From: Novosphingobium sp. 18050
GTDB taxonomy: Bacteria > Pseudomonadota > Alphaproteobacteria > Sphingomonadales > Sphingomonadaceae
Length of the DNA stretch: 64,000 nucleotides
Direction: 5' to 3'
NCBI RefSeq assembly: GCF_902706195.1
Contig: NZ_CACSJO010000011.1
Coordinates: 1 to 64,000 of the forward strand
Part shown: one piece after another, positions 9,276 to 18,232 of the stretch
Position numbering within the stretch: position 1 is the stretch's first letter
Layout: the number at the start of each line of letters is the position of its first letter
Position numbers and translations under genes: made by a program
The notes under the pieces: generated by a model
What the model saw: only the letters and a program-made list of their open reading frames with translations
What the model was told of the DNA's origin: nothing
Databases searched by the model: none

Positions 9276-12200
9276 GTGTCTGCACCTGACCTTTCGCTGC
9301 TGGGCAAGCGCCGCTTCGCGCCGATGTTCGTCGTCCAGTTCCTGGGCGCCTTCAACGACAACCTGCTGAAGTTCGCCATGCTGTTCCTCGCGAACTTCGG
9401 CATCTTCGCGGCGGAGCCTGACAAGGCGGAATTGCTGGCGGCACTCGCAACCGGGCTGTTCATCGCGCCCTATTTCCTGTTCTCGGCATTGGCGGGGCAA
9501 CTGGCGGACCGCATCGACAAGGCGCGACTGGTACGCTGGATCAAGCTGGCCGAAGTCGGGATCATGGGCATCGGACTGGCAGGTTTCTGGTTCCAGTCTA
9601 TTCCGGCGCTGATGGCGGCGCTGTTCCTGATGGGTCTGCACTCGACGATCTTCGGCCCGGTCAAGTATTCGATCCTGCCGCAGCACTTGCGCGAACATGA
9701 GATCATGGGCGGCACCGGCCTCATTGAAGCCGGCACTTTCCTCGCGATCCTCGGCGGGCAGTTGCTCGCGGGCGTGATCCCGGCCTGGGAGGCGGGGCTT
9801 ACAGCCATGGGCGTAGCGCTGATTGGCTACATCGCCGCACTCGCCATTCCCGCCGCCCCGCCGCTCAAAAGCGGTCACCCGGTGGACTGGAACGTCTGGC
9901 GCGGCACGATGAGCATCCTGAAAACCGCACGCCATGGACGCGGCGTCTGGCTTTCGATTCTGGGCATCAGCTGGTTCTTCGCGGCGGGTGCAGTGCTGGT
10001 ATCGGAATTCGCGCCGCTCGTCAGCGGCACCCTGGCGGCACGGCAGGAAGTGGCGACACTGTTCCTGGTGATCTTTTCCGTCACGATCGCATTCGGATCG
10101 ATCACGGTGAACAAGCTGCTCGGCGGCGAGGTTTCGGCTCGCTATGTGCCGGTTTCGGCACTGGCGCTGGCGCTCGGCCTGGTCGACCTGTGGCTGTCGA
10201 CCAGCGGCTTTTCCGTCCGCACCGCCGGCGCTTCGGTGGAACAGTTCATCGCCACGCCCGGCGCAATCCGTATCCTGATTGACCTCACCGTCATTGCTTT
10301 TGCCGGCGGCATGTTCATCGTCCCCCTCTATGCGATCCTCCAGATCGAGAGCCTGCCGGAGGAACGTTCGCGCATCATCGCCGCGAATAACATCGTCAAC
10401 GCTGCCGTGACCGTGGTCGCCGTGCTGGCGATCACCGGGCTGCTGGCTTCTGGCATGGACGTGCCCGGCCTGATTGGCGCGCTGGGCTTCGCTTCGCTTA
10501 TCGTCGCGTTCGTCAGTATCTGGCTGCTGCCCGAAACCCTGTTCAAATGGGTGATCCGCGCCATCCTCAAGGCGCTCTACCGCGTGGAGGTATCCGGCAT
10601 GGACAATATGCCCGGCCCCGGCGAAAGCGCGGTGGTCGTGGTCAATCACCTCAGCCTGCTCGACGGCGTGCTGCTTGGCGCGTTCCTGCCCGGCAAGCCG
10701 ACTTTCGCGATCAACACCCACATCGCCAGGGCATGGTGGGTGAAACCCTTCCTGGGGCTGTTCGAGGCCTTCCCGGTCGACCCGACCAACCCGATGGCCG
10801 CCAAGGCAATGGTCAAGGCCGTGCGCGAGGGGCGCACCCTGGTGATCTTCCCCGAAGGACGGATCACCGTCACCGGCGCGCTTATGAAGGTGTTCGACGG
10901 CCCCGGCATGGTGGCCGACAAGGCCAACGCCCCGATCGTCCCCCTGCGCCTCGACGGACCGCAGCGCACGCCTTTCTCCTACCTCAAGGGCAAAGTGCGC
11001 CAACGCTGGTTCCCCAAGATCACGCTGACCGTGCTGCCACAGCGCCGTTTCTCCATCGCCGACGAACATGGCGGCGAGATGAGCGCCCGTCAGCGCCGCG
11101 CAATCGCCGGTCGCCGTCTCTACGACGAGATGAGCGCCATGATCTTCGACACTACAGACACGCACCGCACCCTGTTCGAAGCGCTATGCGAGGCACGCGA
11201 CATCCATGGCGGCAAAGTGGGCATCGTCGAGGATGTGAAGCGCGTGCCGCTTACATACGACCGCCTGCTGATCGCCGCGCACTTGCTGGGCGGCAAGTTG
11301 TCCCGGTCCACTGTGCAGGGCGAAAACGTCGGTGTGCTGCTGCCCAATGTGAATGGCGTGGCCGTGGCCTTCTTCGCGCTTCAAGCCCAAGGCCGGGTCG
11401 CCGCGATGCTGAACTTCACCGCTGGCCTCGCCAACCTCAAATCGGCCTGTGCAACCGCACAGATCCGCGCCATCATCACCGCCCGCGCCTTCGTGGAACA
11501 GGCTAAGCTGGACGATGTGATCGCCGCGCTGGAAAGCGGCGGCATCAGCGTCGTCTATCTCGAGGATGTCGCCGCCACCATCACCGCAGGCGCCAAGCTG
11601 CGCACCGCACTGCTGCGAAGGCGGATCGCGGGGCGCCACCGCCGCCTGGGCATTTCACCCGATGCGCCGGCAGTGATCCTCTTCACCAGCGGCTCGGAGG
11701 GCACGCCCAAGGGCGTCGTCCTCACCCACCGCAACCTGCTGTCGAACTGCGCGCAGCTTGCCGCCCGGATCGACTTCAACGCCAGCGACGTGGTGCTGAA
11801 CGCCCTGCCGGTGTTCCACAGTTTCGGCCTGACCGGGGGCACCCTGTTGCCGCTCCTGAATGGCATCCGGACGGTGCTCTACCCCAGTCCGCTGCATTAC
11901 CGGATTGTGCCCGCGCTCGCCTACGATGCCAATGCCACGATCATGTTCGGCACCGACACATTCCTTGCCGGATATGCGCGCATGGCCCATGGCTACGACT
12001 TCTATTCGTTGCGGTACATCTTCGCGGGTGCCGAGCGGGTGCGTGACGAAACCCGCAAGGTCTATGCGGAGAAGTTCGGTCTGCGCATCCTTGAAGGTTA
12101 CGGCGCCACCGAAGCGGCGCCGGTGATCGCAGTCAACACGCCGATGCATTTCAAGGCCGGAACCGTCGGCCGCCTGCTGCCGGCGATCGATGCGCGCCTC

Positions 12201-12683
12201 GATACCGTGCCCGGCATCACCGAAGGCGGGCGCCTGCATATCCGCGGCCCCAACGTCATGGCCGGTTATCTGCTGGCGAGCGATCCGGGGCAGCTCCAGC
12301 CTCCCGAAAGCGGGTGGCACGATACGGGGGACATCGTCACCATGGATGATGACGGCTTCGTTACCATCCGGGGCCGCGCCAAGCGCTTTGCCAAGATCGG
12401 CGGCGAAATGGTCTCGCTGCCGGCGGTGGAAGGCTATGCCGCTGCCGTCTGGCCCGGCGCGGAACATGCCGTCGTCACCCGGCCCGACGCGAAGAAGGGC
12501 GAACAGTTGATCCTTTTCACCACTGCCCCCTCGCCCGATCCGAAGGCCCTGCAGGAATGGGCACGCGGCAACGGCGTGACCGAACTGATGGTCCCGCGCG
12601 ACATCCGCTGCATCGAGGCGCTGCCGGTTCTGGGCACGGGCAAGATCGACTATGTCACGCTGGGGCAATGGGCCCTGGCCTGA
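9276..12683 (+). CDS. LplT-PlsC-Aas fusion: lysophospholipid transporter/acyltransferase/acyl-ACP synthetase
   Basis: A 1135-residue three-part protein. Residues ~10-415 form a multi-spanning MFS transporter resembling LplT, starting with the conserved FLGAFNDNLLKFA. Residues ~430-640 are a PlsC-type acyltransferase with the H(x)4D motif in NHLSLLDG and FPEGRIT. Residues ~650-1135 are an AMP-forming ligase with TSGSEGTPKGVVLTHRN, YGATEAAP and a C-terminal GKID. Together they would flip lysophospholipid inward, activate a fatty acid and re-acylate the lipid at the inner membrane. GTG at 9276 is preferred over TTG at 9261 because GGGGGA sits eight bases before it. The protein combines functions that E. 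coli splits between LplT and Aas. Confidence 0.88.
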   Translation: MSAPDLSLLGKRRFAPMFVVQFLGAFNDNLLKFAMLFLANFGIFAAEPDKAELLAALATGLFIAPYFLFSALAGQLADRIDKARLVRWIKLAEVGIMGIGLAGFWFQSIPALMAALFLMGLHSTIFGPVKYSILPQHLREHEIMGGTGLIEAGTFLAILGGQLLAGVIPAWEAGLTAMGVALIGYIAALAIPAAPPLKSGHPVDWNVWRGTMSILKTARHGRGVWLSILGISWFFAAGAVLVSEFAPLVSGTLAARQEVATLFLVIFSVTIAFGSITVNKLLGGEVSARYVPVSALALALGLVDLWLSTSGFSVRTAGASVEQFIATPGAIRILIDLTVIAFAGGMFIVPLYAILQIESLPEERSRIIAANNIVNAAVTVVAVLAITGLLASGMDVPGLIGALGFASLIVAFVSIWLLPETLFKWVIRAILKALYRVEVSGMDNMPGPGESAVVVVNHLSLLDGVLLGAFLPGKPTFAINTHIARAWWVKPFLGLFEAFPVDPTNPMAAKAMVKAVREGRTLVIFPEGRITVTGALMKVFDGPGMVADKANAPIVPLRLDGPQRTPFSYLKGKVRQRWFPKITLTVLPQRRFSIADEHGGEMSARQRRAIAGRRLYDEMSAMIFDTTDTHRTLFEALCEARDIHGGKVGIVEDVKRVPLTYDRLLIAAHLLGGKLSRSTVQGENVGVLLPNVNGVAVAFFALQAQGRVAAMLNFTAGLANLKSACATAQIRAIITARAFVEQAKLDDVIAALESGGISVVYLEDVAATITAGAKLRTALLRRRIAGRHRRLGISPDAPAVILFTSGSEGTPKGVVLTHRNLLSNCAQLAARIDFNASDVVLNALPVFHSFGLTGGTLLPLLNGIRTVLYPSPLHYRIVPALAYDANATIMFGTDTFLAGYARMAHGYDFYSLRYIFAGAERVRDETRKVYAEKFGLRILEGYGATEAAPVIAVNTPMHFKAGTVGRLLPAIDARLDTVPGITEGGRLHIRGPNVMAGYLLASDPGQLQPPESGWHDTGDIVTMDDDGFVTIRGRAKRFAKIGGEMVSLPAVEGYAAAVWPGAEHAVVTRPDAKKGEQLILFTTAPSPDPKALQEWARGNGVTELMVPRDIRCIEALPVLGTGKIDYVTLGQWALA

Positions 12684-12753
12684 GGCACCCTGCTGTCAGG
12701 ATCATGCTGACGAATCCACAGGTTTTCGCCGCGATGCGCACGAAAAAGTAACC

Positions 12754-14574
12754 ATGCTGCGTCATGGTCCGGTGATGCGGATCGCGACGATTACGAACTG
12801 GGCTTATGCAACGACGGTCTGTCTGACCATCGCGGCCGGAATTACCATGGTCCTGGCCTCCAGCGCCGACCGGGTGGAGCGCGCCGCCGTCAAGCAGCGC
12901 AACGTCTTCGACGAACTGACCTTCGAGGTCGAGAACGACCTATCGCAACTGTCCGACCGGGCGCGTCTTTTCGCCATCTCGGCAGATCCCGCCCATGCCG
13001 CCGTCTACCAGCAGACGCTTGCCAGGCTGGGCTCGGTAGAGGAACGGGTCGGCAAGCTGCGCGATAACGGTGCCGGCGACGAAGAGCTTAACTCCCTGCA
13101 CGAAGGCCTGCACCTCGCCAAGGGTCTGGAAGACGAGCAGCAGGCCGCCATGGCAGCGAAGCGCGCCGGGGAGGGCGAACGTGCGCGCGCTCTGGTTTTC
13201 GGGCCGGAATACGAACGCGAACTGGAACGCGTCCGCTCCCGTCTCGGCCACTTCCGCTACGTGCTGGATCAGCGCTCGGACCGCGCCATAGAGGACGCCA
13301 GCTTCGCCTCCCAGCGGCTTCGGACGGTATCCGAAATCATGGTGGCAATCACCGCGATCCTGTTCCTTTTCGTCCTCGGCTTCATCCTCAAGTACCGCAT
13401 CCTGCGGCCCGTGGTCACCCTGAGCGACGTGATCAACCGCCTTGCCGATCAGGACTATGCGGTGGAAACGCCGCTATTCTCGCAGGTCGACGAAATCGGC
13501 GACATGGCCCACGCAATCCGCATCTTCCGCGAAAACGGACTGGTGCGCCAGAAACTGGAACGCCAGCGCGACGCCGACTGGCAGGTGCGTGAAATGTTAG
13601 CCCGCATGACCCAGCGCCTGCAGGGCTGCGAATCCGTCGGCGACCTGTTCACCGTCGTTCGCCTTTTCGCGCCGCGTATCGCGCCGGACCTCGCAGGGCG
13701 GCTCTACATCCTCGACAGCCGCATCGACCTGATGGTTTGCGCAGCCGAATGGCAGGGCCCACGCGGCACCGACGCGGCGTTCGGCCCGGACGGCTGCTGG
13801 GCGCTGCGCCGAGGGCAGATTCACAGCCCCGGCGGCGAAATGGTCGACGTGCCCTGCGGCCATGTCGCGTCCGAAGCCACCCAGGCGACGACCTGCGTAC
13901 CCCTCACCGCACAGGGCGAGACGATCGGCCTGCTCGTCCTTGAAAACCAGATTGCCGCGCATGGCCCGGACGAATCGACCAGCGCCTACATCGAACTGAT
14001 GTCGGAAACCATCGGCCTCGCTCTCGCCAACCTGAACCTTCGCGAGGCGCTGCACGAAAAGGCCCTGTTCGATTCCCTGACCGGCCTGCGCAACCGGCAC
14101 GATCTTGACGAGAAACTGCGCAAGCTGGTCCTCGGCGCGGAAACGTCGGGCCTGCCGCTGGGCTGCCTGATGATGGACATCGACCGCTTCAAGAGTCTCA
14201 ACGACCGCTTCGGCCACGATGCCGGAGACCTCGTAATCCGCGCGGTAGCGGGCGTCTTCGGCGGCGTGATGCGCGATGAGGGGCTAACGTTCCGCTACGG
14301 CGGCGAGGAGTTCCTGATGCTTATGCCGGGCTTCGACGAACAGCAGGCGATGGCCCGCGCCGCCCTCATCAAGGAACGTATCGGGGAACTGGCACTCGTC
14401 CACGAGGGCGTCTCGCTCGGGCCGGTCACCGTCTCGATGGGGCTGGCAGTCTATCCCTGGCACGGCCCGGCGCAGTCGCTGATCCTGACCGCCGATGCCG
14501 CGCTGCTGCGCGCAAAGGAAGAAGGACGCGACCGTATCGTGGTGGCATCGCCTCGCCGGCGCGACGCCGCCTGA
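12754..14574 (+). CDS. Membrane diguanylate cyclase (HAMP-GAF-GGDEF)
   Basis: A 606-residue protein from the ATG at 12754, chosen because a transmembrane helix follows about 15 residues later (YATTVCLTIAAGITMVLA); upstream codons overlap unlikely sequence. A periplasmic helical sensor region (residues ~45-190) is followed by a second transmembrane helix (IMVAITAILFLFVLGFILKY), a HAMP-like segment, a GAF-like region (~300-440) and a GGDEF domain with FDSLTGLRNRHD and an active-site YGGEEF. It should make cyclic di-GMP in response to a periplasmic cue. No RxxD inhibitory site stands at the usual spacing before GGEEF. It lies 70 bp after the acyltransferase fusion and may be co-transcribed. Confidence 0.85.
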   Translation: MLRHGPVMRIATITNWAYATTVCLTIAAGITMVLASSADRVERAAVKQRNVFDELTFEVENDLSQLSDRARLFAISADPAHAAVYQQTLARLGSVEERVGKLRDNGAGDEELNSLHEGLHLAKGLEDEQQAAMAAKRAGEGERARALVFGPEYERELERVRSRLGHFRYVLDQRSDRAIEDASFASQRLRTVSEIMVAITAILFLFVLGFILKYRILRPVVTLSDVINRLADQDYAVETPLFSQVDEIGDMAHAIRIFRENGLVRQKLERQRDADWQVREMLARMTQRLQGCESVGDLFTVVRLFAPRIAPDLAGRLYILDSRIDLMVCAAEWQGPRGTDAAFGPDGCWALRRGQIHSPGGEMVDVPCGHVASEATQATTCVPLTAQGETIGLLVLENQIAAHGPDESTSAYIELMSETIGLALANLNLREALHEKALFDSLTGLRNRHDLDEKLRKLVLGAETSGLPLGCLMMDIDRFKSLNDRFGHDAGDLVIRAVAGVFGGVMRDEGLTFRYGGEEFLMLMPGFDEQQAMARAALIKERIGELALVHEGVSLGPVTVSMGLAVYPWHGPAQSLILTADAALLRAKEEGRDRIVVASPRRRDAA

Positions 14575-15031
14575 GGAACGGCGCTCAGTCGCGCCGGCCA
14601 GTTCGCGGATCGCGTCGGAACCACGCTCTTCCTCTATCGCCACATGCGCGCGCGGATTTGCGCGGACGCGTTCGAGGTGCGGGTTCGAACGCGCAAATCT
14701 TCGAAAATCAACCCGGCAGGACGGCCGCCGCTTCGTGTCCTGCAGCGCCGTGGCGGCACTCCCCATGCCATCCTCGATAGCGAGAAGATGCAGCGGGCCA
14801 GGCGTTGAAGATCGGCGTCATTCGGCGGTCGAGGCCCGCGCCGAGCTGACTCAGCGACAGGTCACGGCGGATTCGACTACCCAGCCACATCGGCTGCCTG
14901 CCGATTGTCTGGCGAGCTTAATCGTTCGGCGTCCTATGCCACCGAAGACCCAGCTGGGCGGGGCAGCGGGCGCGCAAGCCCGCGCACCGCCTCCGAAAAG
15001 ACCGTCCGTCCTGGTGTGGAACTGGCTAAGC
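14575..15031. other. Gene-free stretch between convergent genes
   Basis: These 457 bp lie between the end of the diguanylate cyclase (plus) and the end of UrcA (minus). Several short frames cross it on both strands, but none has a start site, signal or composition I can defend. A GGTTCGAAC string near 14680 is not part of a tRNA fold. It could hold decayed coding sequence; I see nothing certain. Confidence 0.4.
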
Positions 15032-15364
15032 TCAGCGTGCGGAAGCGAGCTGAACCTTTGAAACGCCGGAAGCATCTGCCATGCGGGCCTCGATACGCGC
15101 TTTGATATCCGCCTTCACGGCGGTCCGGCACTCACTTGCCCGCTGTTCGAGCGCGAGGTGCACGGTCGACAGACGATCGCCGCAAACGGCGCGCGCGGCC
15201 TGGTCCATGCGGATGGACAGACGCTGCTGGCCTTCCACGGTGGCGAGATCGAGACCCTGGAGTTGGACGACGGCACGATCGTGGGCGAAAGGATTTTCGT
15301 TGGGCGCTGCCGAGGCTGCGGCGGCGAAGGCGAACGGCACCAGGGCCAAAAGACCGATCTTCAT
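15032..15364 (-). CDS. UrcA-family secreted protein
   Basis: A 110-residue protein with signal peptide MKIGLLALVPFAFAAAASA. The mature part has the UrcA pattern: a beta-strand VVQLQGLDLATVEGQQRL, then two cysteines (VCGD and SECRTA) about 20 residues apart that could form a disulfide. UrcA proteins are small periplasmic proteins common in Sphingomonadales and relatives; their function is unknown. Two ATGs are adjacent. The second, at 15364, is preferred because it sits six bases after AGGAG while the first is only three away. Confidence 0.78.
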   Translation of the reverse strand: MKIGLLALVPFAFAAAASAAPNENPFAHDRAVVQLQGLDLATVEGQQRLSIRMDQAARAVCGDRLSTVHLALEQRASECRTAVKADIKARIEARMADASGVSKVQLASAR

Positions 15365-15494
15365 CATCTTCTCCTGAACACATATCGAGGACCGCTCTAA
15401 CGGCGACCGGCCCCTCATAGCGCTAGGCCGAGAAGTTGACAATCAGATGATCGGATGACCCGCACCCGACCCATAAAGCGCTTAAGCCTGGAAT

Positions 15495-15890
15495 CTATCG
15501 GGTGCCGATGACCAGTGCGGCGAAATCCGTGACATGGCCCAGCAAACCGATCGGAAGGCCGGCCCGGCTGGTTGTTTGATCACCTGTCCGCGGGTCCATA
15601 AGCGTCACGTCGATCGTCCGCGCTCGTGGCAAGGACCATTCGCGGATCGTCTCGACCGGGAGGCTGACCCGCCAGGCCCGCTGCCCCTCAACCGCCACCG
15701 GATGACCATTGATACTGACGTCCGATGCCGCATCATCGCGGCGACCGGATACGAGAAGGCAGCTTGCCTCCCCACACGCGACCAGTTTCGTATCAGCATC
15801 CGGGGTGGCCATTGCGCCGGGGGCAAATACCGTCATCAAAGCCGCGCCGCCGACTGCCAATACTTTCGCATCGAAACGCATGAGCCGCAT
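15495..15890 (-). CDS. Small secreted protein, unknown function
   Basis: A 131-residue protein with a signal peptide (FDAKVLAVGGAALMTVFAPGAMA). The mature part is ~100 residues, probably beta-rich, with cysteines in LVACGEASCLLVSG that could pair. It ends in a short hydrophobic stretch (IGLLGHVTDFAALVIG). No family is recognised. ATG at 15890 is preferred over the preceding TTG. It is on the same strand as UrcA, 130 bp upstream of it, so co-transcription is possible. The 248 bp on its 5' side hold no gene. Confidence 0.55.
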   Translation of the reverse strand: MRLMRFDAKVLAVGGAALMTVFAPGAMATPDADTKLVACGEASCLLVSGRRDDAASDVSINGHPVAVEGQRAWRVSLPVETIREWSLPRARTIDVTLMDPRTGDQTTSRAGLPIGLLGHVTDFAALVIGTR

Positions 15891-16138
15891 CAACGGTCAC
15901 GCCTTTGGCGCGACGCACCGCCGATTGCCTGCGCCCGGGCTTCAATGCCCCCAAGAATGGCCTTCAGCCCGAATGCGCCGATTATCGCGGCGCTACGGGC
16001 AAGCCCTTTCCCGGTGATGGACTGGAAAATCGCTCTTGGCCTCATTCGCGTTCTTCCCCTTGCTCGGTATTTCCGAGACTGGGCAAGGAATGGTCATCAA
16101 GGCAGAGGTAAATTTGCGATGGGAGACATAGATGGAAC

Positions 16139-17077
16139 CTATGACCTGCGCTGCACACGAATGCGCCGGAAGACCTCATCCATGAAGAGCTGGGTGGCGG
16201 TATCGCGTGCCGGTTCGGATCGGGCGAGGAGGAAAATGTCGTAGGAAGGTTCAAAATCCGCGTGAAGCAGCGGCCACAGCGCGCCCCTTGCCACCTCGGC
16301 CTGAACCGCAGGAACCGGCAGGAAACCGATGCCGACGCCGCAAACGATCAGTCGACGGGCCTCGTTTATATCCTCAGCCAGCCCGGTCACCTGCGTGCCC
16401 AGTCCATAACGGCGGCGCATATGCGTGATAGCCTCGATCTCGTCCTCTCCGGTGAGGACGAAGGCTTCGCCTTTCAGCTCCTTGGGCTGACTGATGCGAT
16501 AGCCGAAAAGAGGATGGCTGCGAGCGCAGTAGAGTTGCTGCCGCTCCACGAACAATGGCTCATAAGCAAGGCTTCCCCGCACGCTGCTGTCATAGCCGAT
16601 GCCAACCTCGACTTCGCCGTGCTCAAGCGCATCGAGCACCTGCCTCCAGGGCGAGACGCGGATTTCGATATGAATGTTCGGGTTGCGCCTGTGAAAACTC
16701 GCCAAGGCCTGATCGAATTCGTCGGAAACGATACCCGACACGATCTGAATACGAACGATGCCCTCGACGCGCCGCGTAGCCTGGGCAACCTGGTGCGGCA
16801 CCATGCGGGCAGCCTCCAGCATATCCTCGCAAAGCGCCATGAGCGCCTTGCCGGCAGCCGTCATTTCAACGCCGTTGACGGACCGGTGCAACAAAGTGGC
16901 GCCTACGTGGTCCTCCAGCCGCTTGAGTGCAGCGCTGATACTCGGCTGCTGTTTGTTCAGCTGCCTCGCGGCGGCTCCGATACCGCCAGCCCGGACGATG
17001 TCCACAAAGGTGCGCAGCAAATTCCAGTCGACACGTTTGGCGAATTTCTCGTCGATCAACGGCGTTCGTTCGCGCAT
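16139..17077 (-). CDS. LysR-family transcriptional regulator
   Basis: A 312-residue protein of standard LysR length. The N-terminal winged helix-turn-helix covers residues ~17-75 (NLLRTFVDIVRAGGIGAAARQL, then QPSISAALKRLEDHVGATLL). A substrate-binding-protein-like effector domain covers ~105-305. The effector is not identifiable. It is the first gene downstream, on the same strand, of the carboxylase cluster, but a 177-bp gap with a hairpin separates them. It could therefore regulate that cluster or be independent. Confidence 0.88.
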   Translation of the reverse strand: MRERTPLIDEKFAKRVDWNLLRTFVDIVRAGGIGAAARQLNKQQPSISAALKRLEDHVGATLLHRSVNGVEMTAAGKALMALCEDMLEAARMVPHQVAQATRRVEGIVRIQIVSGIVSDEFDQALASFHRRNPNIHIEIRVSPWRQVLDALEHGEVEVGIGYDSSVRGSLAYEPLFVERQQLYCARSHPLFGYRISQPKELKGEAFVLTGEDEIEAITHMRRRYGLGTQVTGLAEDINEARRLIVCGVGIGFLPVPAVQAEVARGALWPLLHADFEPSYDIFLLARSEPARDTATQLFMDEVFRRIRVQRRS

Positions 17078-17179
17078 GCAGCCTCTATCCCAACGAAGCG
17101 AATCCCGGCTGTCGTAAGACCGGTCGCCAATCCTCGTCGAGAGTAGTCCGACCTTGTCGCCCAGTCATAGGTGAAATTG

Positions 17180-17210
17180 ATGGAAATGCGCCATTCGGCG
17201 GAATTTCCAT
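17180..17210. repeat. Hairpin/inverted repeat upstream of LysR gene
   Basis: ATGGAAAT (17180-17187) pairs with ATTTCCAT (17203-17210), with an inner CGCC-ATTC-GGCG helix. The hairpin lies between the end of the propeller gene and the LysR start. It may be a terminator of the long minus-strand operon or a binding site. Confidence 0.45.
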
Positions 17211-17254
17211 TATGGCATGAAGTTCGGGTATGACCGGGCGGGGTCGAGGCGCCG

Positions 17255-18193
17255 CTAACTTCCCGGTTTAGGCTTCAAGACAGACTTGGGCCACCAGGAA
17301 AGGGTGTGCTCGTCATGAGCCGAGGTCCATAAACCCGAACGCGTATAACGCAGCGCACCGCTTCCCGCGGCCTTGCCCATGCGATGTTCGATTGCCAGCG
17401 TGCCGGCATCGATCACGACAAAGACCTGATCTTCGGTAGTGCGCAGCCAGACCTTTCCGCTGCCCGTATCGATATCGCCCCACTTCAGGTTTTCGCCGAC
17501 CTTGATCCGGCCGGTCAACTCACCGCTGGCAGGCTCGATGCGGGCGACGGTGCCGTCCCCCTGTTCCTGCACCCAGACCGCGCCCTCACCAGCGGCGAGA
17601 AAGCCGGGTTCCTTGCCCAGCGCCGTCTTTCCCGTAACGGTGTTCGTTTTGGGATCGATGCGCTGCAAGGACTGCTGCGCGGCGCTGACGGCCCAGAGCG
17701 ATCCGTGTCCGAATGCGAGATACCATGTGCCCGGGTCCACGGTGACGGAGGCCGTGACGCTGTTGCTGGCAGGATCGACCCGCGCGATCACGCCCTTGTC
17801 GTCGCTGGCGACCCAGATCGAGCCGGCGCCGGCCGCGACGTTAAGCTCGCCCTTGGGATTGGCGATCCCGGTGGGGATCGTGGCGGTCAGTTTCGCCGTC
17901 CGTATGTCGATCCGGTTGAGCGTGCCCTTCTCGCAATCGGCGACCCAGAGCGCGCCGTGGGCGATGGTCATGGCGCCGCAGGGGTGGTCCATGGCAACTT
18001 CGGCGATCTTGCCCTTACGGGCCCAGTGTTCCACCCGCCCCTTGTTGGTGGCCCAGACCGTCTTGCCGTCTACCGCGAGGAAATCCGCAAAGCCCGGCAC
18101 GGTAATGACCTGCTCGCCCTCGGCATGAGCGGCAGGCGAAATGGCGGCGATCCCGGCCGCCGCCGCCAGAACCATCAGCTCGAACTTGCGCAT
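17255..18193 (-). CDS. Secreted beta-propeller (YVTN/NHL/Vgb-like) protein
   Basis: A 312-residue protein with signal peptide (LMVLAAAAGIAAISPAAHA) and AAAGGGGGAAAAC just before the ATG. The mature part is built of repeats such as GSIWVASDDKGVIARVDP, GSLWAVSAAQQSLQRIDP and GAVWVQEQGDGTVARIEP, the blade signature of YVTN/NHL/Vgb-type propellers. It has about six blades. Such proteins bind ligands or act as scaffolds in the periplasm. Its start is 39 bp after the allophanate hydrolase stop, so it looks like the last gene of the carboxylase operon. No known pathway step needs it. Confidence 0.75.
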   Translation of the reverse strand: MRKFELMVLAAAAGIAAISPAAHAEGEQVITVPGFADFLAVDGKTVWATNKGRVEHWARKGKIAEVAMDHPCGAMTIAHGALWVADCEKGTLNRIDIRTAKLTATIPTGIANPKGELNVAAGAGSIWVASDDKGVIARVDPASNSVTASVTVDPGTWYLAFGHGSLWAVSAAQQSLQRIDPKTNTVTGKTALGKEPGFLAAGEGAVWVQEQGDGTVARIEPASGELTGRIKVGENLKWGDIDTGSGKVWLRTTEDQVFVVIDAGTLAIEHRMGKAAGSGALRYTRSGLWTSAHDEHTLSWWPKSVLKPKPGS

Positions 18194-18232
18194 GTTTTCC
18201 CCCTTTGGTTTTTCCGAAGTATGCCGCCTGGA

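Noticed and set aside
9270..11165. Long minus-strand open frame (631 codons) opposite the acyltransferase fusion
   Set aside because: It is antisense to a gene with clear MFS and PlsC motifs, and its translation is low-complexity and rich in Arg, Gln, Asp and His, as expected of a GC-rich shadow frame.
14675..14700. tRNA-like GGTTCGAAC string
   Set aside because: No pairing T-stem, anticodon arm or acceptor stem can be built around it.
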